Shown here: piece by piece, positions 1 through 9,173 of the stretch
Numbering within the stretch: the first letter of the stretch is position 1
How the letters are laid out: the number at the start of each line of letters is the position of its first letter
Assembly: GCA_018057765.1 (NCBI GenBank)
Contig: JAGPDB010000022.1
Coordinates: forward strand, 1-32,042
Reading direction: 5' to 3'
DNA length: 32,042 bases
Source of the DNA: Acidimicrobiia bacterium
Lineage (GTDB): Bacteria; Actinomycetota; Acidimicrobiia; IMCC26256; JAGPDB01
The notes under the pieces: generated by a model
The model's database searches: none
What the model was told of the DNA's origin: nothing
The model's input: only the letters and a program-made list of their open reading frames with translations
Position numbers and translations under genes: made by a program

Positions 1-1022
1 CCGTATTTAAATTTTGCGCTAGGTTCAACCGTAGCTATCAGTTCTTCCAAGTTTGTCTTGCGGATATATTCGCCATTCATCCACTCAAGTTTCTTAATAT
101 CAAAAATAGCGCCAGAATGATTTACGTGTTCTACGTCGAATTCATCAACCATTTCTTTTAAAGAAACTATTTCACGGTCATCTCCTGGAGCCCAACCCAA
201 AAGTGCTAAATAATTCACCATTGCAGCTGGCAAATAACCTAAGTCTTTATAACTTTCCAAAGAAACTGCACCATGTCTCTTTGATAATTTCGATTTGTCA
301 GTAGCGAGAATCATAGGTGTGTGTGCATAAAACGGCTGTTCACTATTACCAAGTGCTCGCCTTAAAGCCAATACACGATGAGTAGAGTCAATCAAGTCAT
401 CGCCACGAATAACATGTGTAATCCCCATATCTATATCATCTACAGCATTCGCCAAGAAGAAAGTTGGAGTACCATCGCTTCGTTCGATTATAAAATCGCT
501 AACTGAGGACCATTGTACTTTCACAGTTCCACGTATTGCATCAATAAATTCACTAATCCCTTCGCTGGGTGTCGCAAAACGAACTGTTCTACTTCGACCA
601 GCATCACGAAAAACTTGTTTTTGTTCTTCGGTCAGATTTTTTGCACTGCCATCGTACCCTGGCGCTAATTTATTAGCCTTACGTTCAATATTTATAGCTT
701 CTAATTCTTCTTGTGTTTCAAAACATTCATACGCTAGATTTTGTTCTAATAAAGAATCAATAGCTTTTCGATATAGAGTAAAACGATCAGACTGATAAAT
801 AATATCGCCATCCCAGTCAATTCCCATCCATCGCAACATGTCGCAAAATGCATCTGCATGTTCCCTTTTAGAACGCTCAACATCCGTATCCTCGATACGC
901 ATAGCAAAATGGCCACCTATATGGCGTGCATAAAGATAATTATAAAGTGCTGTTCTTGCAGTACCGACATGGAGTTGGCCGGTTGGTGAAGGTGCAATTC
1001 TTAAACGAGGTTGTGAAGACAT
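1..1022 (-). CDS. gltX: Glutamyl-tRNA synthetase, N-terminal part (runs off the window)
   Basis: Class I aminoacyl-tRNA synthetase that charges tRNA-Glu in the cytoplasm. About 340 N-terminal residues are present; the gene continues past base 1, and the missing part would be the rest of the anticodon-binding domain (family about 470-490 residues). The protein opens MSSQPRLRIAPSPTGQLHVG, which holds the HIGH-type motif as HVGT. It then shows RIEDTD, and further in the KMSKS-type motif as KLSKR in DKSKLSKRHG (DNA near 275-300). The ATG at 1022-1020 is chosen because the HIGH motif follows at the usual distance and because TAGAAT lies exactly 6 bases upstream, as expected of a leaderless actinobacterial mRNA. 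It is the last gene of a minus-strand series ilvE-leuB-unknown-gltX. The sequence does not show whether the enzyme is discriminating. Confidence 0.95.
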   Translation of the reverse strand, partial: MSSQPRLRIAPSPTGQLHVGTARTALYNYLYARHIGGHFAMRIEDTDVERSKREHADAFCDMLRWMGIDWDGDIIYQSDRFTLYRKAIDSLLEQNLAYECFETQEELEAINIERKANKLAPGYDGSAKNLTEEQKQVFRDAGRSRTVRFATPSEGISEFIDAIRGTVKVQWSSVSDFIIERSDGTPTFFLANAVDDIDMGITHVIRGDDLIDSTHRVLALRRALGNSEQPFYAHTPMILATDKSKLSKRHGAVSLESYKDLGYLPAAMVNYLALLGWAPGDDREIVSLKEMVDEFDVEHVNHSGAIFDIKKLEWMNGEYIRKTNLEELIATVEPSAKFKY

Positions 1023-1028
1023 ATTTCT

Positions 1029-1034
1029 ATTCTA
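1029..1034 (-). promoter_or_regulatory. -10 box of a leaderless gltX promoter
   Basis: Read on the minus strand the hexamer is TAGAAT, followed by 6 bases and then the gltX ATG. There is no Shine-Dalgarno sequence. A weak -35-like TTTAGA lies 18 bases further upstream (1058-1053). This layout would start the mRNA at or next to the start codon. The same arrangement recurs in front of several other genes in the window. Confidence 0.55.
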
Positions 1035-1077
1035 GCGACTTATCTCCATCATTCTAAATGCAGTGAAGTATAAGGAT

Positions 1078-1617
1078 CTATATGAACTTTTGCAATTGTT
1101 TCCACCAAGAGTCGACATGTTCTTCTAGGTCTTGAAAAGTTCCACCAATTACCTGTACTGGAATACTATTTACAATCTGACGTCGACGATGTTCATTATG
1201 ACCACAATCATGAACTAGAGCTACTCTCCATTTTTCTTCACCTTTTGTAGCAATTTTGTCATAGCTAAAGATTTTGAGTGCAAATTCAACATCACTCTTT
1301 ATAGGTGCTCTTGTGAAAAAACTAGCTCTACGCATTGCAATCTCGCCCAATAAGGATTCAACATCATGAATATGTTCATGTGGCAATAAATGAATTTGAT
1401 TGTGCATTTTCTTTACGAGAGTTAGCGCAAAACCACCGCCTGGACCAATATTACCAATCAGAGTTAGGTCATCATCTAAAGACAGATTCTCTAAAGAATC
1501 ACCAGGACGTGTTAGATGCCAATGTGAAGGTACCGGCGTTTCGACATCTATTGGCATATTCTGTTCATGTCGTGGCTGATCAATTGGATTTGGTGTTATA
1601 AAGTCTTGTGTACCCAT
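1078..1617 (-). CDS. Conserved-looking protein of unknown function, 179 residues
   Basis: I do not recognise this family. The protein is soluble, with no signal peptide or membrane segment. It has a Pro-rich first 35 residues, a Gly-rich stretch IGPGGGFAL near residue 60, several His (HLLPHEHIHD near residue 77; HDCGHNEHRRRQ near residue 138) and a Trp-containing end (DSWWKQL). The clustered histidines could bind a metal, but that is only a guess. It lies 22 bases after leuB and 55 before gltX on the same strand. The ATG at 1617 is preceded by TAGAAT with a 7-base gap, so it can be transcribed on its own as a leaderless mRNA. The opposite-strand frame inside it is a shadow. Confidence 0.8.
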   Translation of the reverse strand: MGTQDFITPNPIDQPRHEQNMPIDVETPVPSHWHLTRPGDSLENLSLDDDLTLIGNIGPGGGFALTLVKKMHNQIHLLPHEHIHDVESLLGEIAMRRASFFTRAPIKSDVEFALKIFSYDKIATKGEEKWRVALVHDCGHNEHRRRQIVNSIPVQVIGGTFQDLEEHVDSWWKQLQKFI

Positions 1618-1624
1618 ATAAGCA

Positions 1625-1630
1625 ATTCTA
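1625..1630 (-). promoter_or_regulatory. -10 box of a leaderless promoter for the 179-residue gene
   Basis: Minus-strand TAGAAT, 7 bases before the ATG at 1617. There is no Shine-Dalgarno and no clear -35. It lies just behind the leuB stop, so this gene can be expressed apart from ilvE-leuB. Confidence 0.5.
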
Positions 1631-1639
1631 CAACTAAAT

Positions 1640-2638
1640 TCAGCTCAAAGATGAAATAACAGCATCCCCAATTTCGGTGGTTGAACCCTGAAATTCTAGA
1701 GTTTTTTCAACAGAATCACTTATTTTTGTTGCAATATCTGTTTCACCCAGAAATTCGCACATCATAGCTGCACAAGTTATTGCAGCCCTAGGGTCTGCAA
1801 TATTTTTACCAGCAATGTCAGGAGCTGAACCATGAACAGGCTCAAACATTGATGGTGTAGTTCTAGTTGGATTCAAATTTGCGCTTGCAGCTCTACCAAT
1901 TCCACCAGATATAGCACCACCTAAATCGGTGAGGATATCACCGAATAAATTATCGGTAACTACCACGTCAAAGCGTGATGGATCTTGCACAAAATATATA
2001 CACGCTGCATCAATATGACAGTATGAAGTACTCACATCATCATATTCTTTTGCCACTTCGGTAAAAGTTCTATTCCAGAGATCACCAGAATAATTCAATA
2101 CATTAATTTTATGCACCATTGTTAAATGTTTTCTATCACGCACACGCGCCAACTCGAATGCATAACGTATTGTGCGTTCAACACCTTTTCTCGTATTTAC
2201 AGATCCTTGAGTTGCTACTTCATCAACTGTGCCCTTCTTTAGAACACCACCTTCGCCAACATAAGGCCCTTCAGTATTTTCTCGCACACAAATGATGTCT
2301 ACTTTTTGGCCGCTTGGTGAGACATCAGAAATAAATGGTCGAAGATTAATATATTGATCAAAATCAAATCTCATTTTTAATAATAACCCACGTTCAATTA
2401 CACCAGGTGTTACATCAGGATGACCAACAGCACCTAATAAGATAGCTTCATAATTTTTTAGCTTGTCAAGAGTTTCATCACTTAGGATTTCACCATCTTT
2501 AAGATAGCGAGCACCACCTAAATCAAAGGTTTTACTTTTGAATTCTAAACCGGAAGCCTCTAATACTTTTGTTGCAATATCAATAACTTCTATACCAATA
2601 CCATCACCAGGTATTACCGCAATATTATGTTTACTCAT
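1640..2638 (-). CDS. leuB: 3-isopropylmalate dehydrogenase
   Basis: NAD-dependent oxidative decarboxylation of 3-isopropylmalate to 2-oxoisocaproate, the third step of leucine synthesis; cytoplasmic. The protein has 332 residues, slightly short for LeuB (about 340-370). It shows the isocitrate/isopropylmalate dehydrogenase signatures: IAVIPGDGIG at the start, the substrate-binding arginines in LLKMRFDFDQYINLRPF, VRENTEGPYVGEGG, the DAAC region, VVTDNLFGDILTDLGG and the NAD-site FEPVHGSAPDIAGKNIADP. The frame is open further upstream, but the ATG at 2638 is preferred: AAGGA lies 5 bases upstream and homology begins here. It starts 7 bases after the ilvE stop, so the two form one unit. Tartrate or homoisocitrate dehydrogenases are related, but the leucine gene context favours LeuB. 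Confidence 0.93.
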   Translation of the reverse strand: MSKHNIAVIPGDGIGIEVIDIATKVLEASGLEFKSKTFDLGGARYLKDGEILSDETLDKLKNYEAILLGAVGHPDVTPGVIERGLLLKMRFDFDQYINLRPFISDVSPSGQKVDIICVRENTEGPYVGEGGVLKKGTVDEVATQGSVNTRKGVERTIRYAFELARVRDRKHLTMVHKINVLNYSGDLWNRTFTEVAKEYDDVSTSYCHIDAACIYFVQDPSRFDVVVTDNLFGDILTDLGGAISGGIGRAASANLNPTRTTPSMFEPVHGSAPDIAGKNIADPRAAITCAAMMCEFLGETDIATKISDSVEKTLEFQGSTTEIGDAVISSLS

Positions 2639-2645
2639 CTTTTCC

Positions 2646-3752
2646 TTAATTAACTTTCGTCTGCCAAGTAAATTTATCTGGAATTTTACCGTATTGAATA
2701 TCAACTAATTCTTGTCGAATAGACATAGATATCTCACCAGGTAGACCATCACCAACTTGTGTTTTATTATCTTGATCAATAATGAAACCTACTGGTGCAA
2801 TAGTTACTGCTGTTCCGATTGAAAACACTTCTGATATTTTTCCGCTTCGGATCTTCTCTATTGTATCTGAATAAAGCATGGTTTCTTCACGAACTTCATA
2901 TCCCCTGTTTTTTGCAATTTGAATCACGCTATCGCGAGTAATACCTTTAAGTATCGAGCCAGATAATGCAGGAGTTGTCAATATTATTTTTCCATTATCA
3001 GATTTTTCTATAAATCCTATATTTGATGTACCCAATTCTTCAATATATTTTCCCTCTTTTGCATCGCGCCACAAAATGTCTTGGCAGTCTTTTTCTAAAG
3101 CCAGTTTTTTTGCTAAAAGACTCGCAGCATAATTACCCGAACATTTAGCCTCACCAGTACCGCCTTGTACTGCACGAACATATTCATTAGTTGCATAAAC
3201 TGAAATCGCACTTGCACCAGTCACCGCGGAAAAGAAAGGGCTAACTGGTGATGCTATAACCATAAATAAATATTCATTAGCAGCACGCAATCCTAAATGT
3301 TGTTCACTTGCAATCATAAAAGGTCTTAAATACAGTGATTGTCCTTCATTTTTCGGAACCCAACTATTTTCAATAGAAACTAATTTTTTTATCGACTCAA
3401 CAAATAACTCTTGCGGAATTTCTGGCATTGCCATTCGTTTTGCTGAACGGTTAAATCTTTTAGCATTTTCCTCAACCCTAAAAAGTACAAGTTCATCACT
3501 TGGCGTTCTATACGCTTTTAAACCTTCAAATATTGCTTGTCCGTAATGAAATACCATCATTGAAGGATCTAGGCTCAAAGGTTCATATTTTTTTATCTCA
3601 GTATCATGCCATCCGTTTTCAACATCATATTTTGAAATCACCATATTGTCGGTAAAATATGTACCGAAACTAGGATCGTCTAAAATAGCTTCGCGCTCTT
3701 CATCGCTTTTAGTCTTGGTATTAGGTAATACCTTTATATCCAAAGAATTCAT
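2646..3752 (-). CDS. ilvE: Branched-chain amino acid aminotransferase
   Basis: PLP-dependent transamination between Leu/Ile/Val and their 2-oxo acids with glutamate, the last step of branched-chain amino acid synthesis. The protein has 368 residues, the length of the actinobacterial/eukaryotic-type BCAT. Fold-type IV features: FHYGQAIFEGLKAYR near residue 70, the phosphate/substrate region LYLRPFMIAS near residue 140, the PLP lysine in GTGEAKCSGNYAAS near residue 200, and LSGSILKGITRDSV near residue 263, where the PLP phosphate is bound. The usual EMGGMNLFFV segment reads EELGTSNIGF, a mild departure. It is followed after 7 bases by leuB. The upstream region is shared with divergent greA (153 bases). 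No strong Shine-Dalgarno precedes the ATG. Confidence 0.94.
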   Translation of the reverse strand: MNSLDIKVLPNTKTKSDEEREAILDDPSFGTYFTDNMVISKYDVENGWHDTEIKKYEPLSLDPSMMVFHYGQAIFEGLKAYRTPSDELVLFRVEENAKRFNRSAKRMAMPEIPQELFVESIKKLVSIENSWVPKNEGQSLYLRPFMIASEQHLGLRAANEYLFMVIASPVSPFFSAVTGASAISVYATNEYVRAVQGGTGEAKCSGNYAASLLAKKLALEKDCQDILWRDAKEGKYIEELGTSNIGFIEKSDNGKIILTTPALSGSILKGITRDSVIQIAKNRGYEVREETMLYSDTIEKIRSGKISEVFSIGTAVTIAPVGFIIDQDNKTQVGDGLPGEISMSIRQELVDIQYGKIPDKFTWQTKVN

Positions 3753-3893
3753 AATTTCGCTTTCATCAAATTTAATTACATCACTTTACCAAAACTTATA
3801 CCCATCAAGCCCACTATTTTATAAATTACTGATACTTTTGATGTCTACTTAATTGAGTTTAGTCCCATATATTAGGTAAATAGAAAACACGAC

Positions 3894-3899
3894 TAGGAT
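3894..3899 (+). promoter_or_regulatory. Possible -10 box (or Shine-Dalgarno) for greA
   Basis: TAGGAT ends 6 bases before the greA ATG, matching the TAnnnT-N6-ATG leaderless layout seen elsewhere in this window. The same bases contain AGGA, which could instead act as a weak Shine-Dalgarno. The sequence alone does not decide. No good -35 is visible. Confidence 0.3.
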
Positions 3900-3905
3900 A
3901 GAGTT

Positions 3906-4373
3906 ATGGAAAATCAAGAACTAACACAAGAAGCATACGACAGACTCAAAGAGGAGTTGGAGTTTCGTACAGGAAAAAATATTTTGGATCTAGCTTTAAT
4001 GATTGAAAAAGCTCGAGAACATGGTGACTTAAAAGAAAATGGTGAATACCATGCAGCAAAAGATGCACAAGGACTAAATGCAGCTCGAGTACGTGAGCTT
4101 GAATCTTTATTAAAAAATGCCACAATTGTAAAAAGTGCGATTGGTGATACTGTGCAGGTAGGTACCATTGTTGAAATCCTTATTGAAGGCGACGAAGAGA
4201 CTACAACATATTTAGTTGGATCAATTGAAGAACAACATGATGAATTTGATGTTCTTTCTATTTCTTCTCCCATGGGGCAGGTTATTTTGGGCGCGAAACC
4301 TAAAGACAAAGTTAAATTTGAAGGACCACGTTCAGCTTTTAACGTAGAGATTATTTCTATACGTAAGAGCTAA
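3906..4373 (+). CDS. greA: Transcription elongation factor GreA
   Basis: Binds the RNA polymerase secondary channel and stimulates cleavage of backtracked transcripts. The protein has 155 residues, a normal length. The N-terminal coiled coil carries the acidic tip region in AREHGDLKENGEYHAAKDAQ (residues about 37-56); the ENGxYHAAK form resembles actinobacterial GreA. The C-terminal FKBP-like domain follows, with SPMGQVILGAKPKDKVKF near residue 120. It is divergent from ilvE and lies 91 bases before leuC on the same strand. A minus-strand frame over the same stretch is a shadow. Confidence 0.95.
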   Translation: MENQELTQEAYDRLKEELEFRTGKNILDLALMIEKAREHGDLKENGEYHAAKDAQGLNAARVRELESLLKNATIVKSAIGDTVQVGTIVEILIEGDEETTTYLVGSIEEQHDEFDVLSISSPMGQVILGAKPKDKVKFEGPRSAFNVEIISIRKS

Positions 4374-4392
4374 TTTACCTTTTTCTCATCTC

Positions 4393-4426
4393 CGTGTTGG
4401 CTGTTGTGCTTGGTAGTACTAACACG
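4393..4426 (+). repeat. Imperfect dyad between greA and leuC
   Basis: CGTGTT (4393-4398) and AACACG (4421-4426) are inverted around a 22-base loop that contains the palindrome TAGTACTA. No T-tract follows, so it is a weak terminator candidate. It could be an operator for leuCD or a chance dyad. Confidence 0.25.
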
Positions 4427-4452
4427 TATCGACGCAATCACAGCAATTAAGA

Positions 4453-4458
4453 TAAACT
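4453..4458 (+). promoter_or_regulatory. Possible -10 box of a leaderless leuC promoter
   Basis: TAAACT lies 6 bases before the leuC ATG, and no Shine-Dalgarno is visible. The layout agrees with other leaderless candidates here, but no -35 hexamer is recognisable, so support is weaker than for gltX or the WS/DGAT gene. Confidence 0.35.
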
Positions 4459-4464
4459 TTTCTT

Positions 4465-5871
4465 ATGCCAAAAAATATTATTGAAAAAATCTGGGATGCA
4501 CATGTTGTTCGTGAGCTTAGTGGCGAGCCAGATCTTCTATATATCGATTTGCATCTAATTCACGAAGTTACTTCACCCCAAGCATTTGATGGATTGAGAT
4601 TAGCTGATCGAAAAGTTAGACGACCAGATTTGACCATTGCAACCATGGACCATAACGTTCCTACTGATCCCCAAGTTAATGGTGAAATTGTTGTTAAAGA
4701 TCCTATTAGCAAGAAACAGATGGATGTCCTTGGAGAAAATTGCGAAGAATTTGGTATTACTTGTTACGGTTTAGGTAATAAAAATCAAGGCATTGTTCAT
4801 GTAATTGGTCCTGAGCTTGGTTATACACAGCCTGGGATGACAATTGTTTGTGGAGATAGCCATACAGCTACTCATGGTGCTTTCGGGTCTATTGCTTTTG
4901 GTATTGGTACAAGTGAAGTGGAACACGTTTTTGCTACACAAACTTTGACACAACAAAAGCCAAAAACTATGGCAGTAAATGTCGAAGGCGATCTCGAACC
5001 CGGTGTTACATCTAAAGATATTGCACTTGGAATAATTAATCATATTGGTGTTTCTGGTGGAGTCGGTCACATTATTGAATATCGCGGTTCCGCTATTCGA
5101 GGTCTTTCAATGGAAGGAAGAATGACTTTATGTAATATGTCTATTGAAGCTGGTGCACGAGCAGGTCTGGTTGCTCCAGATGAAACTACTTTTGAATATT
5201 TACGTGGTCGTGAATACGCACCTAAGGGTGAAGAGTTTGATCAAGCTATTAAATATTGGAAATCTTTAGCAAGTGACACTGATTCAACCTTTGATAAAGA
5301 GATAACAATTAAGGCAAAAGATCTTTTCCCTTATGTAACTTGGGGTACAAATCCTGCTATGAGTGTTTCGATCGATAGCAATGTTCCGACTTTAGATAGT
5401 TTCAAAAATGATTCTGAAAGAGATAGTGCTAGACGCGCTCTCGAATATATGGGACTTGTTGGTGGAGAGAAAATTAAATCAATTCCAATCAACACAGTGT
5501 TTATTGGTTCTTGTACTAATTCGCGTATTGAAGATTTAAGAGAAGCTGCAAATGTTGTTAAAGATAAAAAAGTAGCAACTGGAATAAGGGCAATGATTGT
5601 TCCTGGTTCTTACCATGTAAAACTCGAAGCAGAAAAAGAAGGCTTGGATATTATTTTTAAGGATGCCGGATTTGATTGGCGCGAACCTGGTTGTTCAATG
5701 TGTTTAGCGATGAATCCTGACAAGCTCGAACCGGGTGAGCGTTGTGCTTCAACTTCGAATAGAAATTTCGAAGGACGACAAGGCAATGGTGGCCGTACAC
5801 ATTTAGTATCACCAGCAGTTGCCGCAGCATCAGCAATAGCAGGACATTTCGCATCCCCAGTAGATATATAG
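4465..5871 (+). CDS. leuC: 3-isopropylmalate dehydratase, large subunit
   Basis: With LeuD it isomerises 2-isopropylmalate to 3-isopropylmalate, the second step of leucine synthesis; aconitase family with a [4Fe-4S] cluster. The protein has 468 residues, full length. It begins with the typical EKIWDAHVV and [20 protein letters not shown]. It carries [26 protein letters not shown] near residue 130 and the three cluster cysteines in FIGSCTNSR (near 348) and [10 protein letters not shown] (near 410). It is followed after 53 bases by leuD on the same strand. The ATG at 4465 has no Shine-Dalgarno but has TAAACT 6 bases upstream. Nothing in the protein looks degraded. Confidence 0.96.
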   Translation: MPKNIIEKIWDAHVVRELSGEPDLLYIDLHLIHEVTSPQAFDGLRLADRKVRRPDLTIATMDHNVPTDPQVNGEIVVKDPISKKQMDVLGENCEEFGITCYGLGNKNQGIVHVIGPELGYTQPGMTIVCGDSHTATHGAFGSIAFGIGTSEVEHVFATQTLTQQKPKTMAVNVEGDLEPGVTSKDIALGIINHIGVSGGVGHIIEYRGSAIRGLSMEGRMTLCNMSIEAGARAGLVAPDETTFEYLRGREYAPKGEEFDQAIKYWKSLASDTDSTFDKEITIKAKDLFPYVTWGTNPAMSVSIDSNVPTLDSFKNDSERDSARRALEYMGLVGGEKIKSIPINTVFIGSCTNSRIEDLREAANVVKDKKVATGIRAMIVPGSYHVKLEAEKEGLDIIFKDAGFDWREPGCSMCLAMNPDKLEPGERCASTSNRNFEGRQGNGGRTHLVSPAVAAASAIAGHFASPVDI

Positions 5872-5924
5872 CTCTGTAAGGACAGACCCTACAAAGAGGT
5901 TTATCCACAAGAAAGAATGAAGAT

Positions 5925-6521
5925 ATGAAAAAAGTAGATATAATAAAATCGAGAATCACACCATTAGATCGTAACGATGTAGATACCGACCAAATAATTC
6001 CAGCCGTATGGTTAAAAAAAATAGAACGTACTGGATTCGGTGAAGGACTTTTTTCTAATTGGAGAAAAGATGATGATTTTGTTTTAAATAATCCTGAATA
6101 TAAAGGTGCCAAGATCTTGGTAACACGCAAAAACTTTGGTTGTGGATCATCGCGCGAACATGCCCCTTGGGCATTAGAAGACTATGGTTTCAAAGCTGTT
6201 ATTGCATCTAGTTTTGCCGATATTTTTAAAAATAATTGTCTAAAAATTGGTCTTGTAACTGTAATTACTAGTGAAGAGATTATAGAAAAACTATTAGAGG
6301 CATCGCTTAATGATCCTTCTAGTGAAGCCACTATAGATATTGCATCAAAAACATTTTCATGCGAGAAAATTGGTGTGATCAATGAAGCATTTGAAATTGA
6401 CGATTATTCGCAATATAAATTGATTAATGGTTTAGATGATATCGGCATCACTCTTACACATGAAGATGATATCTCGTCATATGAAAAAGGTCGTATAGCT
6501 TACAAGTCATCTAAAATATAA
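5925..6521 (+). CDS. leuD: 3-isopropylmalate dehydratase, small subunit
   Basis: Swivel-domain partner of LeuC. The protein has 198 residues, a normal length. Key segments are ITPLDRNDVDTDQIIPAVWLK at the start and VTRKNFGCGSSREHAPWAL near residue 68, the substrate-recognition loop, followed by FADIFKNNCLKIGL. The ATG at 5925 follows a GAAAGA stretch. An earlier ATG at 5917 gives only three codons before a TGA that overlaps the leuD start, so it is not used. The gene ends 5 bases from the stop of a convergent small gene, leaving no room for a dedicated terminator. Confidence 0.95.
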   Translation: MKKVDIIKSRITPLDRNDVDTDQIIPAVWLKKIERTGFGEGLFSNWRKDDDFVLNNPEYKGAKILVTRKNFGCGSSREHAPWALEDYGFKAVIASSFADIFKNNCLKIGLVTVITSEEIIEKLLEASLNDPSSEATIDIASKTFSCEKIGVINEAFEIDDYSQYKLINGLDDIGITLTHEDDISSYEKGRIAYKSSKI

Positions 6522-6526
6522 AAGTT

Positions 6527-6754
6527 TTATCTTCCCAATGCGGTGCCAGGTAGGCTTTGAACGACTCTTGATGTCATTTCTCTTATCCTTGTCAACATAC
6601 TTTGTGGTGCATTTGGTTCACATCCGCTTAGTGATTGAGGGTCTGGGTTAGATAGTGGATTAGCTTGTCGTTGCGCATCTCGCCATTGTGCCAATTCTTT
6701 TCTTTCTATTGGATCAGGGCTAAAACCACTTTTAAATCCTCCTCTTTTTGCCAT
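6527..6754 (-). CDS. Small protein of unknown function, 75 residues
   Basis: I do not recognise the family. It begins MAKRGGFKSGFSPDPIERKE, is rich in Arg, Gln, Pro and Ser, has a single Cys near residue 45 and no membrane segment. The last third (MLTRIREMTSRVVQSLP) could form an amphipathic helix. Evidence that it is real: a near-perfect Shine-Dalgarno GGAGG lies 5 bases before the ATG, the best in the window, and the frame ends just short of the convergent leuD stop. An AT-rich stretch with minus-strand TATAAT at 6777-6772 could be its -10 box, though no good -35 is seen. It is divergent from the leuA leader. Confidence 0.65.
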   Translation of the reverse strand: MAKRGGFKSGFSPDPIERKELAQWRDAQRQANPLSNPDPQSLSGCEPNAPQSMLTRIREMTSRVVQSLPGTALGR

Positions 6755-6771
6755 GAATCCTCCAATAAATT

Positions 6772-6777
6772 ATTATA
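6772..6777 (-). promoter_or_regulatory. Possible -10 box for the 75-residue gene
   Basis: Minus-strand TATAAT, 17 bases before the ATG at 6754 and upstream of its GGAGG site. This would give a short 5' leader of about 10 bases. No convincing -35 is present (TTGCTT lies at a 20-base spacing). Confidence 0.3.
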
Positions 6778-6839
6778 TAATCTCATTATCAGCTAGAAAG
6801 CAAGCCTCGTCAAGATAAATAGGACATTTGAAATATAAA

Positions 6840-6868
6840 TTGTTACCTACTTAAAGAGCTGCTAGAGT
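6840..6868 (+). promoter_or_regulatory. Promoter of the leucine leader and leuA
   Basis: A -35 box TTGTTA (6840-6845), a 17-base spacer and a -10 box TAGAGT (6863-6868) are followed after 7 bases by the ATG of a leucine-rich leader peptide. Transcription would then begin at the leader's own start codon. The bases GAGTGG just before the ATG could instead serve as a Shine-Dalgarno if transcription starts further upstream. Confidence 0.55.
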
Positions 6869-6875
6869 GGTATTA

Positions 6876-8712
<1,837 letters not shown>

Positions 8713-8741
8713 GTAACTCTGACCAATTAAAAAATTTGTGT

Positions 8742-8763
8742 CAAGCTTAAAGCTTGTTTATAT
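8742..8763 (+). terminator. Possible terminator of leuA
   Basis: CAAGC and GCTTG form a 5-bp stem around the loop TTAAA, 30 bases after the leuA stop, followed by TTTATATA. The stem is short and the T-run interrupted, so this is a weak candidate. Confidence 0.3.
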
Positions 8764-9130
8764 AAGTGACATACACTTGTCCTGAACATGTCAAGTTTAC
8801 AAAAACGTGATTACATGTTTGCACATATTCTCAATTAAATGATTTTGTATTTCGAAAGTTTCTACCATTCATTTGTGCTTCATTTAGCAACTTTGTATTG
8901 ATAAGAAACCTCAATATCCGGTTTGAAATTGACTTCTTACAAGGAATTTCGTGTAGATTCTGTAAATTGGGTTTAGTGATTATTTTTCTTAGATTAGGAT
9001 CTGTCTTTGTATACTTATGTGTACGAGAATCTGTATAATTTTTACTTTTACTATTTTTTATATCAGAACGATGAACGGGATTATGTCTCAAAACCAAACT
9101 TTCTTTTTGTCTAAACGTATCCCCCGTTTA

Positions 9131-9153
9131 TGTTGATCCCCCGATTATCAACA
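9131..9153 (-). repeat. Perfect 7-bp dyad downstream of serA
   Basis: TGTTGAT (9131-9137) and ATCAACA (9147-9153) are perfect inverted arms around a 9-base loop containing CCCCCG. ATCCCCCG recurs just upstream at 9119-9126. On the minus strand it lies 20 bases after the serA stop, but no T-run follows, so it is not a canonical terminator. Confidence 0.35.
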
Positions 9154-9173
9154 AGAAAATTTTAGTATAAGTA

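Larger units (their letters stand above)
8713..9173 (+). other. 461-base gap between leuA and serA with several dyads
   Basis: No convincing gene is seen. Short symmetrical elements are crowded at both ends. At 8742-8756 is CAAGC-TTAAA-GCTTG; at 8764-8778 AAGTG-ACATA-CACTT; ACATGT occurs twice near 8786 and 8813 inside a longer dyad. At the serA end, ATCCCCCG is repeated at 9119-9126 and 9136-9143. An 88-residue minus-strand frame (8831-9097, TTG start) is very basic and lacks a clear Shine-Dalgarno. It resembles nothing I know and is not called as a gene. The region could hold terminators for both genes or a small RNA. Confidence 0.4.

Noticed and set aside
2639-2704. 22-residue N-terminal extension of LeuB
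   Set aside because: It overlaps the end of ilvE, has no family match, and the internal ATG at 2638 has a good Shine-Dalgarno.
5917-5928. Three-codon ORF overlapping the leuD start (ATGAAGATATGA)
   Set aside because: Too short to judge; likely chance in an A-rich ribosome-binding region.
8831-9097. 88-residue minus-strand frame with TTG start
   Set aside because: Very basic, no clear Shine-Dalgarno or leaderless box, no recognisable motif; mentioned only as content of the gap.
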